Positions 1-8,305 of a stretch of 44,962 bases of DNA are shown piece by piece (position 1 is the stretch's first letter; each line of letters starts with the position of its first letter). The DNA comes from an uncultured Haliea sp. (GTDB lineage Bacteria; Pseudomonadota; Gammaproteobacteria; Pseudomonadales; Halieaceae). Made by a program: the position numbers and the translations under genes. The notes beneath the pieces were generated by a model. It saw only the letters and a list, made by a program, of their open reading frames with translations. It ran no database searches and was not told where the DNA came from. The DNA lies in assembly GCA_913061115.1 (NCBI GenBank), contig CAJXTK010000005.1, positions 1 through 44,962 on the forward strand, read 5' to 3'.

Positions 1-1
1 T

Positions 2-457
2 TTTGACGTCAATCGCTTCGATTCGTTGGTGCCCTTTATCCCCGCAGCGAACGCTTCGCCACTGTTAAAGCTCAAGGCCGATGCCAACTTGCCCTATCGA
101 TTGACGGTGATTACCAATGTGTCGGCTGAATCTGAGGAGATGGCTGAGAAAACGAAGGCGCCACATACCGACGTAATAGAGTCGCGATCGCTGGATTTGA
201 TGTGGCCACAGGGAGTGTATTCCCTGTCCCATGTGGCGATTCCTTTCCCGCCGGATGATCCTGTTTATGGCGCTGGCAGGTTAGTTGGGTCAGATTATCA
301 GGGTTTGCCACTGGGGGCGCTGAGTCCGCGGGGCGAGACTCGCCTGCTAATTGCGCCCGTAGGCCAACTTATGCGTTTGCGCCACAATCCGTTCTTCAGT
401 TATATAGAAGCTCGTGTTGATGAAGAAATCAGTGAATCGCTTTATGCCGTTGAATAA
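2..457 (+). CDS. Alpha/beta-hydrolase-like protein, C-terminal part (5' end outside window)
   Basis: The frame is open from base 2, so this is the tail of a gene that begins before the window; the TTG at 26 is probably internal. About 151 residues are visible. The segment LSHVAIPFPPDDPVYG followed by a C-terminal helix (NPFFSYIEARVDEEI) resembles the region around the catalytic histidine and the final helix of alpha/beta-hydrolase esterases, in which a short-chain proline-rich loop follows the His. The nucleophile elbow would lie upstream and cannot be checked. There is no signal for an exported protein in the visible part. The gene converges on the decayed phospholipase-like gene that ends at 488. 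Assignment is by motif recall and could be wrong; the reading frame itself is convincing. Confidence 0.5.
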   Translation, partial: FDVNRFDSLVPFIPAANASPLLKLKADANLPYRLTVITNVSAESEEMAEKTKAPHTDVIESRSLDLMWPQGVYSLSHVAIPFPPDDPVYGAGRLVGSDYQGLPLGALSPRGETRLLIAPVGQLMRLRHNPFFSYIEARVDEEISESLYAVE

Positions 458-487
458 TGCCGCGAGTAAGAAGACTATCTTTGACGG

Positions 488-1772
488 CTAAAAGCTGCGC
501 TCCCTATTGAGCTCATCAACAGTTATTTTGGTGTCACCGATACTGATAAAATCAACCGTCACAAAATTCGCCATAGTCGCATGAAAGGCTTGCCATTCGT
601 TAATACGAGCCTTCAGGAAGGGTTGTAATTGACCTGCTCAGCTGACTCTGGCGAACCGAAGACATTGGTGAGGAAGTTGTTGAAAATGAACAAATCATTG
701 GTGGAGTTCCCTCGATTATGCTCGCAGGAAAAATCCGCTGGGACAGAAGCATAGTCAGTTTCAAAGGCAAACTCCCAGACATTCATAAGCCATGGGTAGG
801 CTGGATCAGTTGCTATGTCTTGGAACGCAACGAGACGCGTGCCTGCGTCGATCATTGTTCCCATTGTAGGCCACGCTCCACTAGCATGTTGGTACGTGTA
901 CTGTGTGAGGCCAGCAGCATCGAAGGCAGCGGCAAGTTCCGCGGAACTGATATGAGACTCGAAGATTATTGTCAATACCTCGCGAGGATTTTCTTCTAAA
1001 AAGAGTGTTATTTCGCCAAGCCCCTCTTCAAGTGGCTGGTTACCAAGAACGCACGCTGCGTGGCACAACAATGTCTGAGAAGGGTCTTCGTCGGGTACTT
1101 GAATCTGGTTAAACAGATTTAGATCACCGGGGTTCCAAGCATCCAACATCAGTGCTTGGACTCCAAATTTCAGTTGAGCCGGCACATCAGCTCACAGTGA
1201 TTATTTCAGCTTTACTCGCTGAGATGTCGCCATCGTTAGCGATGATCAGCATGTCATGATCGCCGGGTTCAAATGCGGTAGTGTCAATTGTGAATGAGAA
1301 GGGTGCCGACGTGTCTACCTCGACCCAGTCGTCATCGATTCTCATGGGATAGAGGCGGACAGAAGTCGGGGTTATCGTAGAAACGCTGACGTCAATCGTG
1401 AGGGTTGCATCAACTGCCGCCCAAGTCGTAGCAGTGGTGATACTGAGGTAATTCGCGTTTTGTGTAAAGACAGCCGTCAATGCAGGGGCAGTTTGTCCCC
1501 ACAATGCATCTACGGTGCTGCGCGGCACACTAAACGAGCAGACAGGCCATTGATCACCGCACCCTTGCCATCCAGAAAAAACCCAGCCTTCTTCCGGCAG
1601 CGCTGTGTAGGTAACGTCATAATCGCCGGTGATATAGTTGGCACACGACCGAGCTTCCCACAGGCAATTATTTTTCCCAGTAGAAGAAATAATGCGCCCA
1701 TTACCGACTATTTCCAGTGGATGGGAGCAGGCTGTAAGCAAGATCAGAAGGTTTAAGGCGAAGGATTTTCAT
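488..1772 (-). pseudogene. Decayed lipoprotein with PI-PLC-like phosphodiesterase domain (three lesions)
   Basis: Three pieces in different frames together make a degraded secreted phosphodiesterase. (1) After an AGGGG-type ribosome site, ATG at 1772 leads into ATGAAAATCC; with one A fewer the frame reads MKSFALNLLILLTAC, a perfect lipoprotein signal, and continues through an immunoglobulin-like region to a stop at 1187-1189. (2) From about 1191 to 613 a second frame encodes a PI-PLC X-like TIM-barrel piece (LLCHAACVLG, EVLTIIFES, AYPWLMNVWEFAFETDY, ADFSCEHNRG). (3) One C missing near 620 pushes this into a stop at 613-615, while the next frame restores PFLKARINEWQ and NFVTVDFISIGD, ending at TAG 488-490. 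The segment that should carry the first catalytic His (HNxxx motif) between pieces 1 and 2 is absent, so an internal deletion is likely. Frames and lesions are seen; the family is from known motifs; loss of function is inferred. Confidence 0.75.
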
Positions 1773-1885
1773 GATCCTACCCCTTTCTGGCCTAGAATTT
1801 GCACACCTGACCCTCACACACTAGCGGATCAATTTTTTAATACTGGAATTGAGAAACCAGTTTTCTCTATATCGGTGCTTAACGT

Positions 1886-2878
1886 TCACTTGCTCATTAA
1901 AATAACTGACCTCCCAATGATCAACCGCTCGTCCAAATCTGCCAGTGCATTGGGAAGGTCTTCAAAGCTGTGTGTACGTTCAATGTGAGGACGGATTTCT
2001 CCTTGTTTATAAAGAGTATAAAGTTCGGCCTGCATTGCCTGTGATATCTCAGGCGTCGGAACCGTCGCTAATACGCCAATCACCGAGCGGTTGTTCAACG
2101 CAAGATCTTGTGTTGATGCATCACCCCATGCCCCACTGGCGAAGCCAATCGCTAGTAGGCGGCCGCCAAAGTTGAGACAATTGAGAGAACGAGAAAATGT
2201 ACCTCCTCCAACCGGATCAAAAACTAGATCAACCCCTTTTCCCTTTGTTAGCATATTTACTTGCTCAACAAAGTCGTCACGACTACTGTCGACAACATCG
2301 TCAGCGCCAAAGCTTATACACTTTTCGGTTTTCAGTTTTCCATTTGCTACAGCTATGACCCTGCCGCCTAGCGCCTTCCCAATTTGAATGGCGGCAGCAC
2401 CTGTCCCGCCAGATGCGCCGTGTACTAATAATGTTTCTTCCGCTTTCATCTGACCACGAATTACCAAGGCGACGTACCCTGTTCGATAAGCAATTGTAAA
2501 TACTGCCGCCTCTGAATCAGACATTTCTTCAGGGACCTGAAAAATATTCTGATCATAAAGTAAAGCTTCTTCTGCAAAGCCACCGTGTCCTTCGATGAAA
2601 GCCGTCACTCCCATTACGCGTTGCCCTAATTCGAACGCCTGGTGTCCATTGGTATCGGTGACTATGCCACACACCTCCTGGCCACTGATGAACGGGTGCT
2701 GTGGTGTGAAAGGATAATTACCTTTACACATCAAAACGTCAGGTAAGCCGACGCCTGCTGCTAGTACCTTCACTCGTATTGTGCCAGCGGTGGGTGCAGG
2801 TACAGCACAATCAACACGTTCTAAAACGTCTTTAGGTGTTCCTGCTGTTGTTACCATCCATGCCTTCATTGGTGTCAT
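1886..2878 (-). CDS. NADPH:quinone oxidoreductase-like MDR family protein
   Basis: A 330-residue medium-chain dehydrogenase/reductase of the zeta-crystallin (quinone oxidoreductase) type. The N-terminal GroES-like half (about 1-130) contains VLAAGVGLPDVLMCKGNYP and the family-typical GQEVCGIV. The Rossmann half contains the dinucleotide-binding stretch HGASGGTGAAAIQIGKALGG near residue 155, and later DLVFDPVGGG. The Cys/His cluster that binds structural and catalytic zinc in true alcohol dehydrogenases is not visible, which favours a zinc-free, NADPH-dependent cytosolic reductase acting on quinones or alpha,beta-unsaturated carbonyls. The ATG at 2878 is a good start; a second ATG three codons later is also possible. 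It lies 30 bp downstream of the DUF1214 gene on the same strand, so the two are probably co-transcribed. The substrate is unknown. Confidence 0.85.
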   Translation of the reverse strand: MTPMKAWMVTTAGTPKDVLERVDCAVPAPTAGTIRVKVLAAGVGLPDVLMCKGNYPFTPQHPFISGQEVCGIVTDTNGHQAFELGQRVMGVTAFIEGHGGFAEEALLYDQNIFQVPEEMSDSEAAVFTIAYRTGYVALVIRGQMKAEETLLVHGASGGTGAAAIQIGKALGGRVIAVANGKLKTEKCISFGADDVVDSSRDDFVEQVNMLTKGKGVDLVFDPVGGGTFSRSLNCLNFGGRLLAIGFASGAWGDASTQDLALNNRSVIGVLATVPTPEISQAMQAELYTLYKQGEIRPHIERTHSFEDLPNALADLDERLIIGRSVILMSK

Positions 2879-2908
2879 TTCTCTCGGTTTTAAAGGTGTT
2901 TCTATGCA

Positions 2909-4327
2909 TCAGTGCCCGCGCCAACGCGCCTTGATATGCGATTGTCGAACGCTCACTTCCGCGCGACGCTGTGCAGGCCTTATGGTAGGCGTATCGTCTG
3001 GAAGTAGAGTCGACAGTTGATTTACTTTGACAAGTGTTGCGGTGGCCTGTGGCATATTATTAGCCCGTGGATTTTCCCTAAAAATAAAGCGCATGGACAT
3101 AAAACCTTTCGGTAGCCCCGTTGTCGCTACCCAGCCTGCAACCCCCGGATCGTTGTGCGCGATGATGTAGTAACGAGAGCCATCGCTGGAAATGGGCAGT
3201 TGGTCTCCCGTTAGGCTGCTCACATAATTTTGTTGATCGGGTCCCTCAAACCATTCGTTACTCAGTTGAAAGCCTATGTAGTGTGGCTCCTCAGGCGCGG
3301 TGACTTTTACGACCAGAGCATCATCCTGCTCCAATTCAAAAATACCCCCGGCGTAAAGTTGCTGCGCCCCCGCTACGCCACCTGCCGTGAACGGCGGTGC
3401 CGGAGGATTGATGTTGTTGACGGGCATATTTCTGCGCCCGTCGCCATTAACATCGCTGCGATTTTCCAGCGATATTTCCTGCAGCAATTGCCAGAACTTG
3501 ATCTGATTAGGGAGCTCTGACGCGATATTCTGCATTTTTTCGCTCATCTCTGCCGTTGTTAAGGGCGGACGACTTTCGCCTTCTGCATCTAGGCGAACAA
3601 TCTCCATGTCTAACGTCCGCTCATTTTCCCAGTCTGAAAAAATCTCTCTCACCGACAAAAATCTTGCACGGCGAACCGCCTCCTGACCGGTGGTGGGGCA
3701 TAACATACGCTTAGCCGACAAAAGAAAATTTCCACGGTACGCATCAGGTTTCTCGGGGCCAATTAGAATCGTAAAATAGCCTTGTTTATCTATCTCAAGA
3801 TTGAAGCTATTCAGATGGTCTAGCGTTTGATTTCTGCAGGTCGACATTTCGGCAAGTTGGCCCGTTGAGCCAGGGACGTCGGTTATTGTTTGGAAGGTCA
3901 CCATGCGAGGTGCTTTTGGCGCAGAGACACCTCGCTCCGAGGTGTTCCATTCGCGTGTATCGGCAGCCTTCCCCGTTATTTTATAGTATCCCACGGCATC
4001 AATTGGTGCCTTAAGATACATTGTGTCCGGATTTTCACCTGTCCATTTGCGCAGCATATCCATGGATCGATAAAACTCCGGATATCGCGGATGCAGGCGC
4101 ATCTCCATCTCGATGAGCCGACCCAGATGCGCAAGCATATAGCGATATCCCTCGGCAAGATTGCGATCTGTAGGCTGAGGCGGAAAAGAAGCGGGGTCGG
4201 TTAGGCTTTGCTGAGTTTTCTGCAAACCCTCAATAAGCTGTCCCCAGCTGGCATTCAATTGGTCTTTAGCGATAGCGCTGTTTGTAGTCAGAATCACCGC
4301 TAAAGCAAGGCAAGCCTTGGTAATCAT
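2909..4327 (-). CDS. Exported DUF1214-domain protein
   Basis: A 472-residue protein with a clear Sec signal peptide (MITKACLALAVILTTNSAIA, cleavage after about residue 20). The C-terminal third (about residues 320-430) carries DUF1214 hallmarks: YAGGIFELEQDDALVV, YIGFQLSNEWFEG and YYIIAHNDPGVAGWVATTGLPKG. DUF1214 and its partner DUF1254 form periplasmic proteins of unknown activity that are common in gammaproteobacteria with lipid or steroid catabolism genes. The start ATG at 4327 has a GAGG ribosome site six bases upstream. It is the first gene of a two-gene minus-strand unit with the MDR reductase and is divergent from a TonB receptor across 226 bp. The biochemical role is not known; a role linked to the adjacent receptor is inference. 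Confidence 0.75.
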   Translation of the reverse strand: MITKACLALAVILTTNSAIAKDQLNASWGQLIEGLQKTQQSLTDPASFPPQPTDRNLAEGYRYMLAHLGRLIEMEMRLHPRYPEFYRSMDMLRKWTGENPDTMYLKAPIDAVGYYKITGKAADTREWNTSERGVSAPKAPRMVTFQTITDVPGSTGQLAEMSTCRNQTLDHLNSFNLEIDKQGYFTILIGPEKPDAYRGNFLLSAKRMLCPTTGQEAVRRARFLSVREIFSDWENERTLDMEIVRLDAEGESRPPLTTAEMSEKMQNIASELPNQIKFWQLLQEISLENRSDVNGDGRRNMPVNNINPPAPPFTAGGVAGAQQLYAGGIFELEQDDALVVKVTAPEEPHYIGFQLSNEWFEGPDQQNYVSSLTGDQLPISSDGSRYYIIAHNDPGVAGWVATTGLPKGFMSMRFIFRENPRANNMPQATATLVKVNQLSTLLPDDTPTIRPAQRRAEVSVRQSHIKARWRGH

Positions 4328-4417
4328 CTGTAACCTCTTTCACTATGAGGGCTGGTCTATTGCATAGTGTGTCAACCGAAGATAGCTCAGATTACAGGTC
4401 TAAACTATAAGAAACGG

Positions 4418-4445
4418 TATCCTAATTGATATAAATATATCCTAA
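4418..4445. promoter_or_regulatory. Direct repeat TATCCTAA x2, 20-bp period, in a divergent promoter region
   Basis: The octamer TATCCTAA occurs at 4418-4425 and again at 4438-4445, exactly 20 bp apart, about two helical turns. It sits between the divergent DUF1214 gene and the TonB receptor gene. Nearby, TGCAT (4498-4502) and ATGCA (4513-4517) form a small dyad overlapping an AT-rich stretch just upstream of the receptor's GAGGA ribosome site. This spacing is what one expects of a same-face dimeric operator, but no regulator gene is next to it and the repeat may be chance in AT-rich DNA. Confidence 0.3.
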
Positions 4446-4553
4446 AAACACTGTAGCCGTCGCTAAAATTTGCTAACGTTGGCCCGAATAAATGACTTGC
4501 ATGTTCTAATATATGCAGGTCGATAACGATAAAAAATATTCGAGGACTACACC

Positions 4554-6983
4554 ATGAATACGTTTAAACTACGCAATATTCTCGGCGTATTACTTTCATG
4601 CCTTTTGACGTCAATACTTTTTATTCCATCGGTCCTTGCGGCTGGAGGCTCGGCTCTAGAAGAAGTCATAGTTACTGCTAGGAAACGCGAGGAGTCTTTG
4701 CAGGATACGCCGTTAGCGGTGTCTGCTTTCACCGGTGCAGCGCTGCTGGAGTCAGGTGTCTCTAACCTTGCCGATATTACTGAACTGGTGCCAAACCTGC
4801 AGATCAGTCGCCCCGCCAGAGACGCGAATATCTATATTCGTGGCGTGGGCCCGACCCGCGGTGCCACAAATGTGACAGAGCTTAGCGTAGGGGTTTACCT
4901 TGACCAGGTATTCTTGCTGAAGCCCCAGGGTCAATTGTTAGATCTTGCCGCCATTGAGTCAGTGCAGGTTCTACGCGGGCCGCAGGGTACGTTGTTTGGT
5001 AAAAACACCACCGGAGGCGCGCTATTGGTCACGACGGTAAAGCCGTCGGATGAGTCCGGCGGATTCGGACAGGTTACCGTTGGTAATTTGAGCCAGTTAA
5101 GTGTGCGGGGCTCTGTGGATATACCCATCAGTGACAGCTTGATGAGCAAATTGACGGTTACCAGCGTCCAGGCCGATGGTGGCTGGAATGACCCTGGCGA
5201 CGGCACGGACCTGAATAACGATGATAGGCAAGGCGTCTTCGGACAATTACTGTGGCTGCCTTCGGATGATGTCACTGTCGATTTTGGACTTTTCCACAAT
5301 CGTATTCGGGAAAATTTGCTCGCCAATGGCAACTGCGTGGTGACGAATCCCGAGGCGGTAGTGCAGGCCGAGGGGCTGATTACGCCGGTCAGCGGCTTTA
5401 AGGGAATTGCAGACTATTGTGAAGAAGCGAGTGATTCGGTATCGCCGTACTATCCTCCACAACGAAAATTCACAGTCGACGCGAGTCTAGCCTCTATAAA
5501 TGTCGCCTGGGAAATCAACGAGAATACCAGCTTACGTAGTATTACGGCCTGGGTTTATCAGGAAACCCCTAGTTTTGTTGTGACCAACAGTTTTGTTGGA
5601 CAGCCTAGTGGACAGGCATCATTAGAAGATGGTGATTCGACTCAGACAAGTCAGGAATTTCAGTTGAATGGCGATTTACTTGATGATTCGCTGCATTACA
5701 CGGCCGGTTTTTACTATATGAACGACGAAACCGATACCGGTAATCTAGCGAACTGGAATGGCGTCAACGGAGTATGGGGAGCGATTGGGCAGACTCCACC
5801 AGGACAAGTCGCCGCTCTGTCTAATTATTCTGAGTCTGGCCAGACAAACAAAAATGATTCTTACTCTGTTTATACCCAGTGGAGCTGGGATTTTACGGAG
5901 CAACTTGAGCTAACGGCGGGGTTGCGTTACGGCTATGAAGAGCGGGACGTTAAGACACGCCGGCAAGATTCACTTCCGCCTTGGGAAGCCTATGCCAATG
6001 TACCCGGTACGTTGATTATTCCAGGGCTTGCAGCGCTAATGCCCAACGATGTGTTTTTCAATAGCGCACTGGATGTACTCCCTTTGCCGTTAGACGAAAT
6101 GGAAAATCTTCAGGCTAATAAGAATTTTGATAGCCTTACACCCATGGCCAGTGTTGGTTATAACCTCCCAGATACTATGTTGAGCGACAACATTAACGGG
6201 CTTTTATTGTACGTTAGTTACACTAAAGGCTATAAAGCGGGAGGTTTCTCCGACTTCTCCACCGGCGAACTGTTTCCGTTTGATGAGGAGGAGATTTACA
6301 GTACCGAAGTGGGCGCGAAGTTAGATGCTTGGGATAATCGTTTGCGCGTAAACGCGGCGCTGTTCAGCATGGACTATAGCAATATGCAGCTGTTTGTCGC
6401 GCGTCCCGATCCCGATCCAAATGCTATCGGTAGTTTTCAGGGCGTAGTCAATGCGGGCGAGTCGGAGATTAAGGGAGCAGAGCTTGAGGTGACAGCGCTG
6501 CCGACTGAAAATTGGCGGATCAACTTCTCTGCCAGTTATGCAGATGGTGTGTTTAAGGAGTTCCAAGACTTTACCTTTGAGGATGGCGAGGTTGTTGGAG
6601 TGGATCGCTCGGACGAGGATCTTCCTTCGTTACCGGAGTTGACCTTCAACCTAGGTGTTCAATATGACTGGGACACGAGTTTTGGCAGGTGGACAGCCCG
6701 CGCAGATGCTTACTATCGTGACGAGTTATACTGGGGTTTCGATGCGCTGAGTTGGAGTATTCCACTGGCGAGAGAGTCTGCTACCACAGACAGTTTCACG
6801 GTGTTTAACGCGCGCCTGAGTTGGCAGGTCAGTGATGAACTCATGATAACGGCATGGGGCAAGAATCTTGCTAACAAAACTTACTATGATGGCGGGGTAG
6901 GGGAGGCACAAAATCTTGGTATTGCCAATAAATCGTTTGCGCCACCGCGCCTTTACGGTATCGATGTGCGTTACGCATTTTGA
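4554..6983 (+). CDS. TonB-dependent outer-membrane receptor
   Basis: An 809-residue receptor for active uptake across the outer membrane, powered by TonB/ExbB/ExbD. It has an N-terminal signal peptide ending near ALA-AGG, then a TonB-box-like EEVIVTARKREESLQD (about 36-51). The plug domain follows, with IYIRGVG, LDQVFL and the very conserved VQVLRGPQGTLFGKNTTGGALLVTT (about 138-162). The remainder is a beta-barrel with alternating short strands, ending in the terminal aromatic (DVRYAF) recognised by the Bam machinery. Length is typical. The start ATG at 4554 has a GAGGA ribosome site. It is divergent from the DUF1214/MDR unit, which suggests shared control. The sequence is of the general sphingomonad/gammaproteobacterial type often annotated as siderophore receptor, but no iron-related genes are adjacent, so the ligand is open. 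Confidence 0.93.
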   Translation: MNTFKLRNILGVLLSCLLTSILFIPSVLAAGGSALEEVIVTARKREESLQDTPLAVSAFTGAALLESGVSNLADITELVPNLQISRPARDANIYIRGVGPTRGATNVTELSVGVYLDQVFLLKPQGQLLDLAAIESVQVLRGPQGTLFGKNTTGGALLVTTVKPSDESGGFGQVTVGNLSQLSVRGSVDIPISDSLMSKLTVTSVQADGGWNDPGDGTDLNNDDRQGVFGQLLWLPSDDVTVDFGLFHNRIRENLLANGNCVVTNPEAVVQAEGLITPVSGFKGIADYCEEASDSVSPYYPPQRKFTVDASLASINVAWEINENTSLRSITAWVYQETPSFVVTNSFVGQPSGQASLEDGDSTQTSQEFQLNGDLLDDSLHYTAGFYYMNDETDTGNLANWNGVNGVWGAIGQTPPGQVAALSNYSESGQTNKNDSYSVYTQWSWDFTEQLELTAGLRYGYEERDVKTRRQDSLPPWEAYANVPGTLIIPGLAALMPNDVFFNSALDVLPLPLDEMENLQANKNFDSLTPMASVGYNLPDTMLSDNINGLLLYVSYTKGYKAGGFSDFSTGELFPFDEEEIYSTEVGAKLDAWDNRLRVNAALFSMDYSNMQLFVARPDPDPNAIGSFQGVVNAGESEIKGAELEVTALPTENWRINFSASYADGVFKEFQDFTFEDGEVVGVDRSDEDLPSLPELTFNLGVQYDWDTSFGRWTARADAYYRDELYWGFDALSWSIPLARESATTDSFTVFNARLSWQVSDELMITAWGKNLANKTYYDGGVGEAQNLGIANKSFAPPRLYGIDVRYAF

Positions 6984-6987
6984 TGCG

Positions 6988-7002
6988 ATCACTCGCAGTG
7001 AT
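6988..7002 (+). other. Short perfect hairpin after the TonB receptor gene
   Basis: ATCACT-CGC-AGTGAT is a perfect 6-bp stem with a 3-base loop, starting four bases after the receptor stop codon. It lacks an adjacent T-run; a T8 stretch occurs only about 95 bases further on (7095-7102). It could be a weak terminator or an mRNA 3' end structure. Confidence 0.3.
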
Positions 7003-7114
7003 TAATGTTGTTAGTGTGATGGCGATCTGAGGCAATGGTTAAAAGCGCCTGAGTCGTTACTGACCGCATCAATCGACTTGGGTCGTTCTATGGATTTTTT
7101 TTAAATTATTATAG

Positions 7115-8239
7115 TTATAGGTCTAGCCAAAATTCTGCGGTCGGGGTCTGTCTGTGAATAGAAAAAGCGCGCAAGTAGACTCCAGATGCAGTGATATCCA
7201 GCTCGATAAAACCTTCTTTGGAATGCGCAAAGCGAGTACTGTCGTTATGCCAAATGCCGCTCACCTTGTTGCTATTGCCTGCGCCGCTAACCAACAAATA
7301 GTTGGCGCTGGTGCCCTCTGATGGCTGCATCAATTGCAGGCTGTGTTCATGGCCGGCAGCGTGTATTACGCGGTCATATTCACGCATTACCCGATTCTGC
7401 GCTTGGATCATCTGCTGATAATTGGAGTCCTGGGTATCCTGCGAAGCTGCGTCTGGAAAAATTTGGTACAAGATATTCATAATTAGCCAGTAGCGAAAAT
7501 CGCTGAGGTATCCGCCATGCGGCCCTTCAGTCACCAGAGGATGATGCTGAGCCACGATGATGAGATTCTCTGGGTGCTGCTCTCGAATAAGCGCGAATTT
7601 TCCAGCCATCGCAGCTTCGGATTTGTGCTGTTCGTCACCCGTTAGCCACCACTGGGAATCAACAAACACGATGCTCACCCCGGGAAAGTCTAGCGACTGT
7701 GGCAGCGGTAACCCTGCGCTTTCACGGGGTTCAAAAAAGACCTTGGTATTGTGTTCGCGGCCGAACTGCTCGATATAGAGGGCCTGGCTGTCCACCTCTG
7801 TGGCGTACCAATCGTGATTTCCCGGGACCAGGTAAAGGCTGGCGCCGGAAACCTCGGCAACTTTAAGCTGCGCATCCAGATAGCTGATAGATTCTAGCTG
7901 ATCGTCCGTCCACTCCTGCTGGCCAGCTTCTTTGCGGGGGAAGCCCTCGTAGTAAATGTTATCACCAAGGGCGATGACAATAGTCTGTTCCGGTAGCATG
8001 CTGGCGCGAGCAGCGACCTTGGCCATGCTGGGTTGCCACGGGTCAATCGAAGAGTGCCCTGCATCACCATATAGAAGCACGCGTTGTACCACGTCGTTAG
8101 CGCTTGGCGGTGGTGCTTGCGATTCCTTGCTTAGAGCGAGGTAGGGCTCCATGTGGGCGGGTTTTACCTGGGGGTTGATATAGAACAGTCCGATCAGAAC
8201 AGCGAAGACGGTTAGAACAGACAATAATATTTTCTTCAT
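7115..8239 (-). CDS. Calcineurin-like metallophosphoesterase, membrane-anchored or exported
   Basis: A 374-residue protein with an N-terminal hydrophobic segment (about residues 3-20) that serves as signal peptide or anchor, so the enzyme probably acts in the periplasm. All blocks of the binuclear-metal phosphoesterase fold are present in order: GDAG (58-61), GDNIYY (92-97), GNHDW (140-144), QHHPLV and AGHEH. The layout GDAG...GDNIYY...GNHDW resembles the purple-acid-phosphatase-like (ACP5-type) branch. The substrate cannot be told. The start at ATG 8239 is supported by a strong GGAGG ribosome site seven bases upstream. It lies 66 bp downstream of the P450 gene on the same strand and could be the last gene of that unit; it converges on the TonB receptor gene. 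Confidence 0.88.
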   Translation of the reverse strand: MKKILLSVLTVFAVLIGLFYINPQVKPAHMEPYLALSKESQAPPPSANDVVQRVLLYGDAGHSSIDPWQPSMAKVAARASMLPEQTIVIALGDNIYYEGFPRKEAGQQEWTDDQLESISYLDAQLKVAEVSGASLYLVPGNHDWYATEVDSQALYIEQFGREHNTKVFFEPRESAGLPLPQSLDFPGVSIVFVDSQWWLTGDEQHKSEAAMAGKFALIREQHPENLIIVAQHHPLVTEGPHGGYLSDFRYWLIMNILYQIFPDAASQDTQDSNYQQMIQAQNRVMREYDRVIHAAGHEHSLQLMQPSEGTSANYLLVSGAGNSNKVSGIWHNDSTRFAHSKEGFIELDITASGVYLRAFSIHRQTPTAEFWLDL

Positions 8240-8305
8240 AGGTATTCCTCCAAGCTGCTGTTTTTTGGATTATCTGCTATGCGCTTAAAGCATGCCCCTG
8301 TTTTT

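Noticed and set aside
613-1185. Free-standing 190-residue PLC-like protein with GTG start
   Set aside because: No lipoprotein or export signal, lacks the first catalytic His segment, and the pieces on both sides continue the same protein in other frames; better seen as part of a pseudogene.
1851-1867. Hairpin GAGAAA/TTTCTC downstream of the MDR gene as a terminator
   Set aside because: AT-rich, only six or seven pairs, and no T-run follows on the minus strand.
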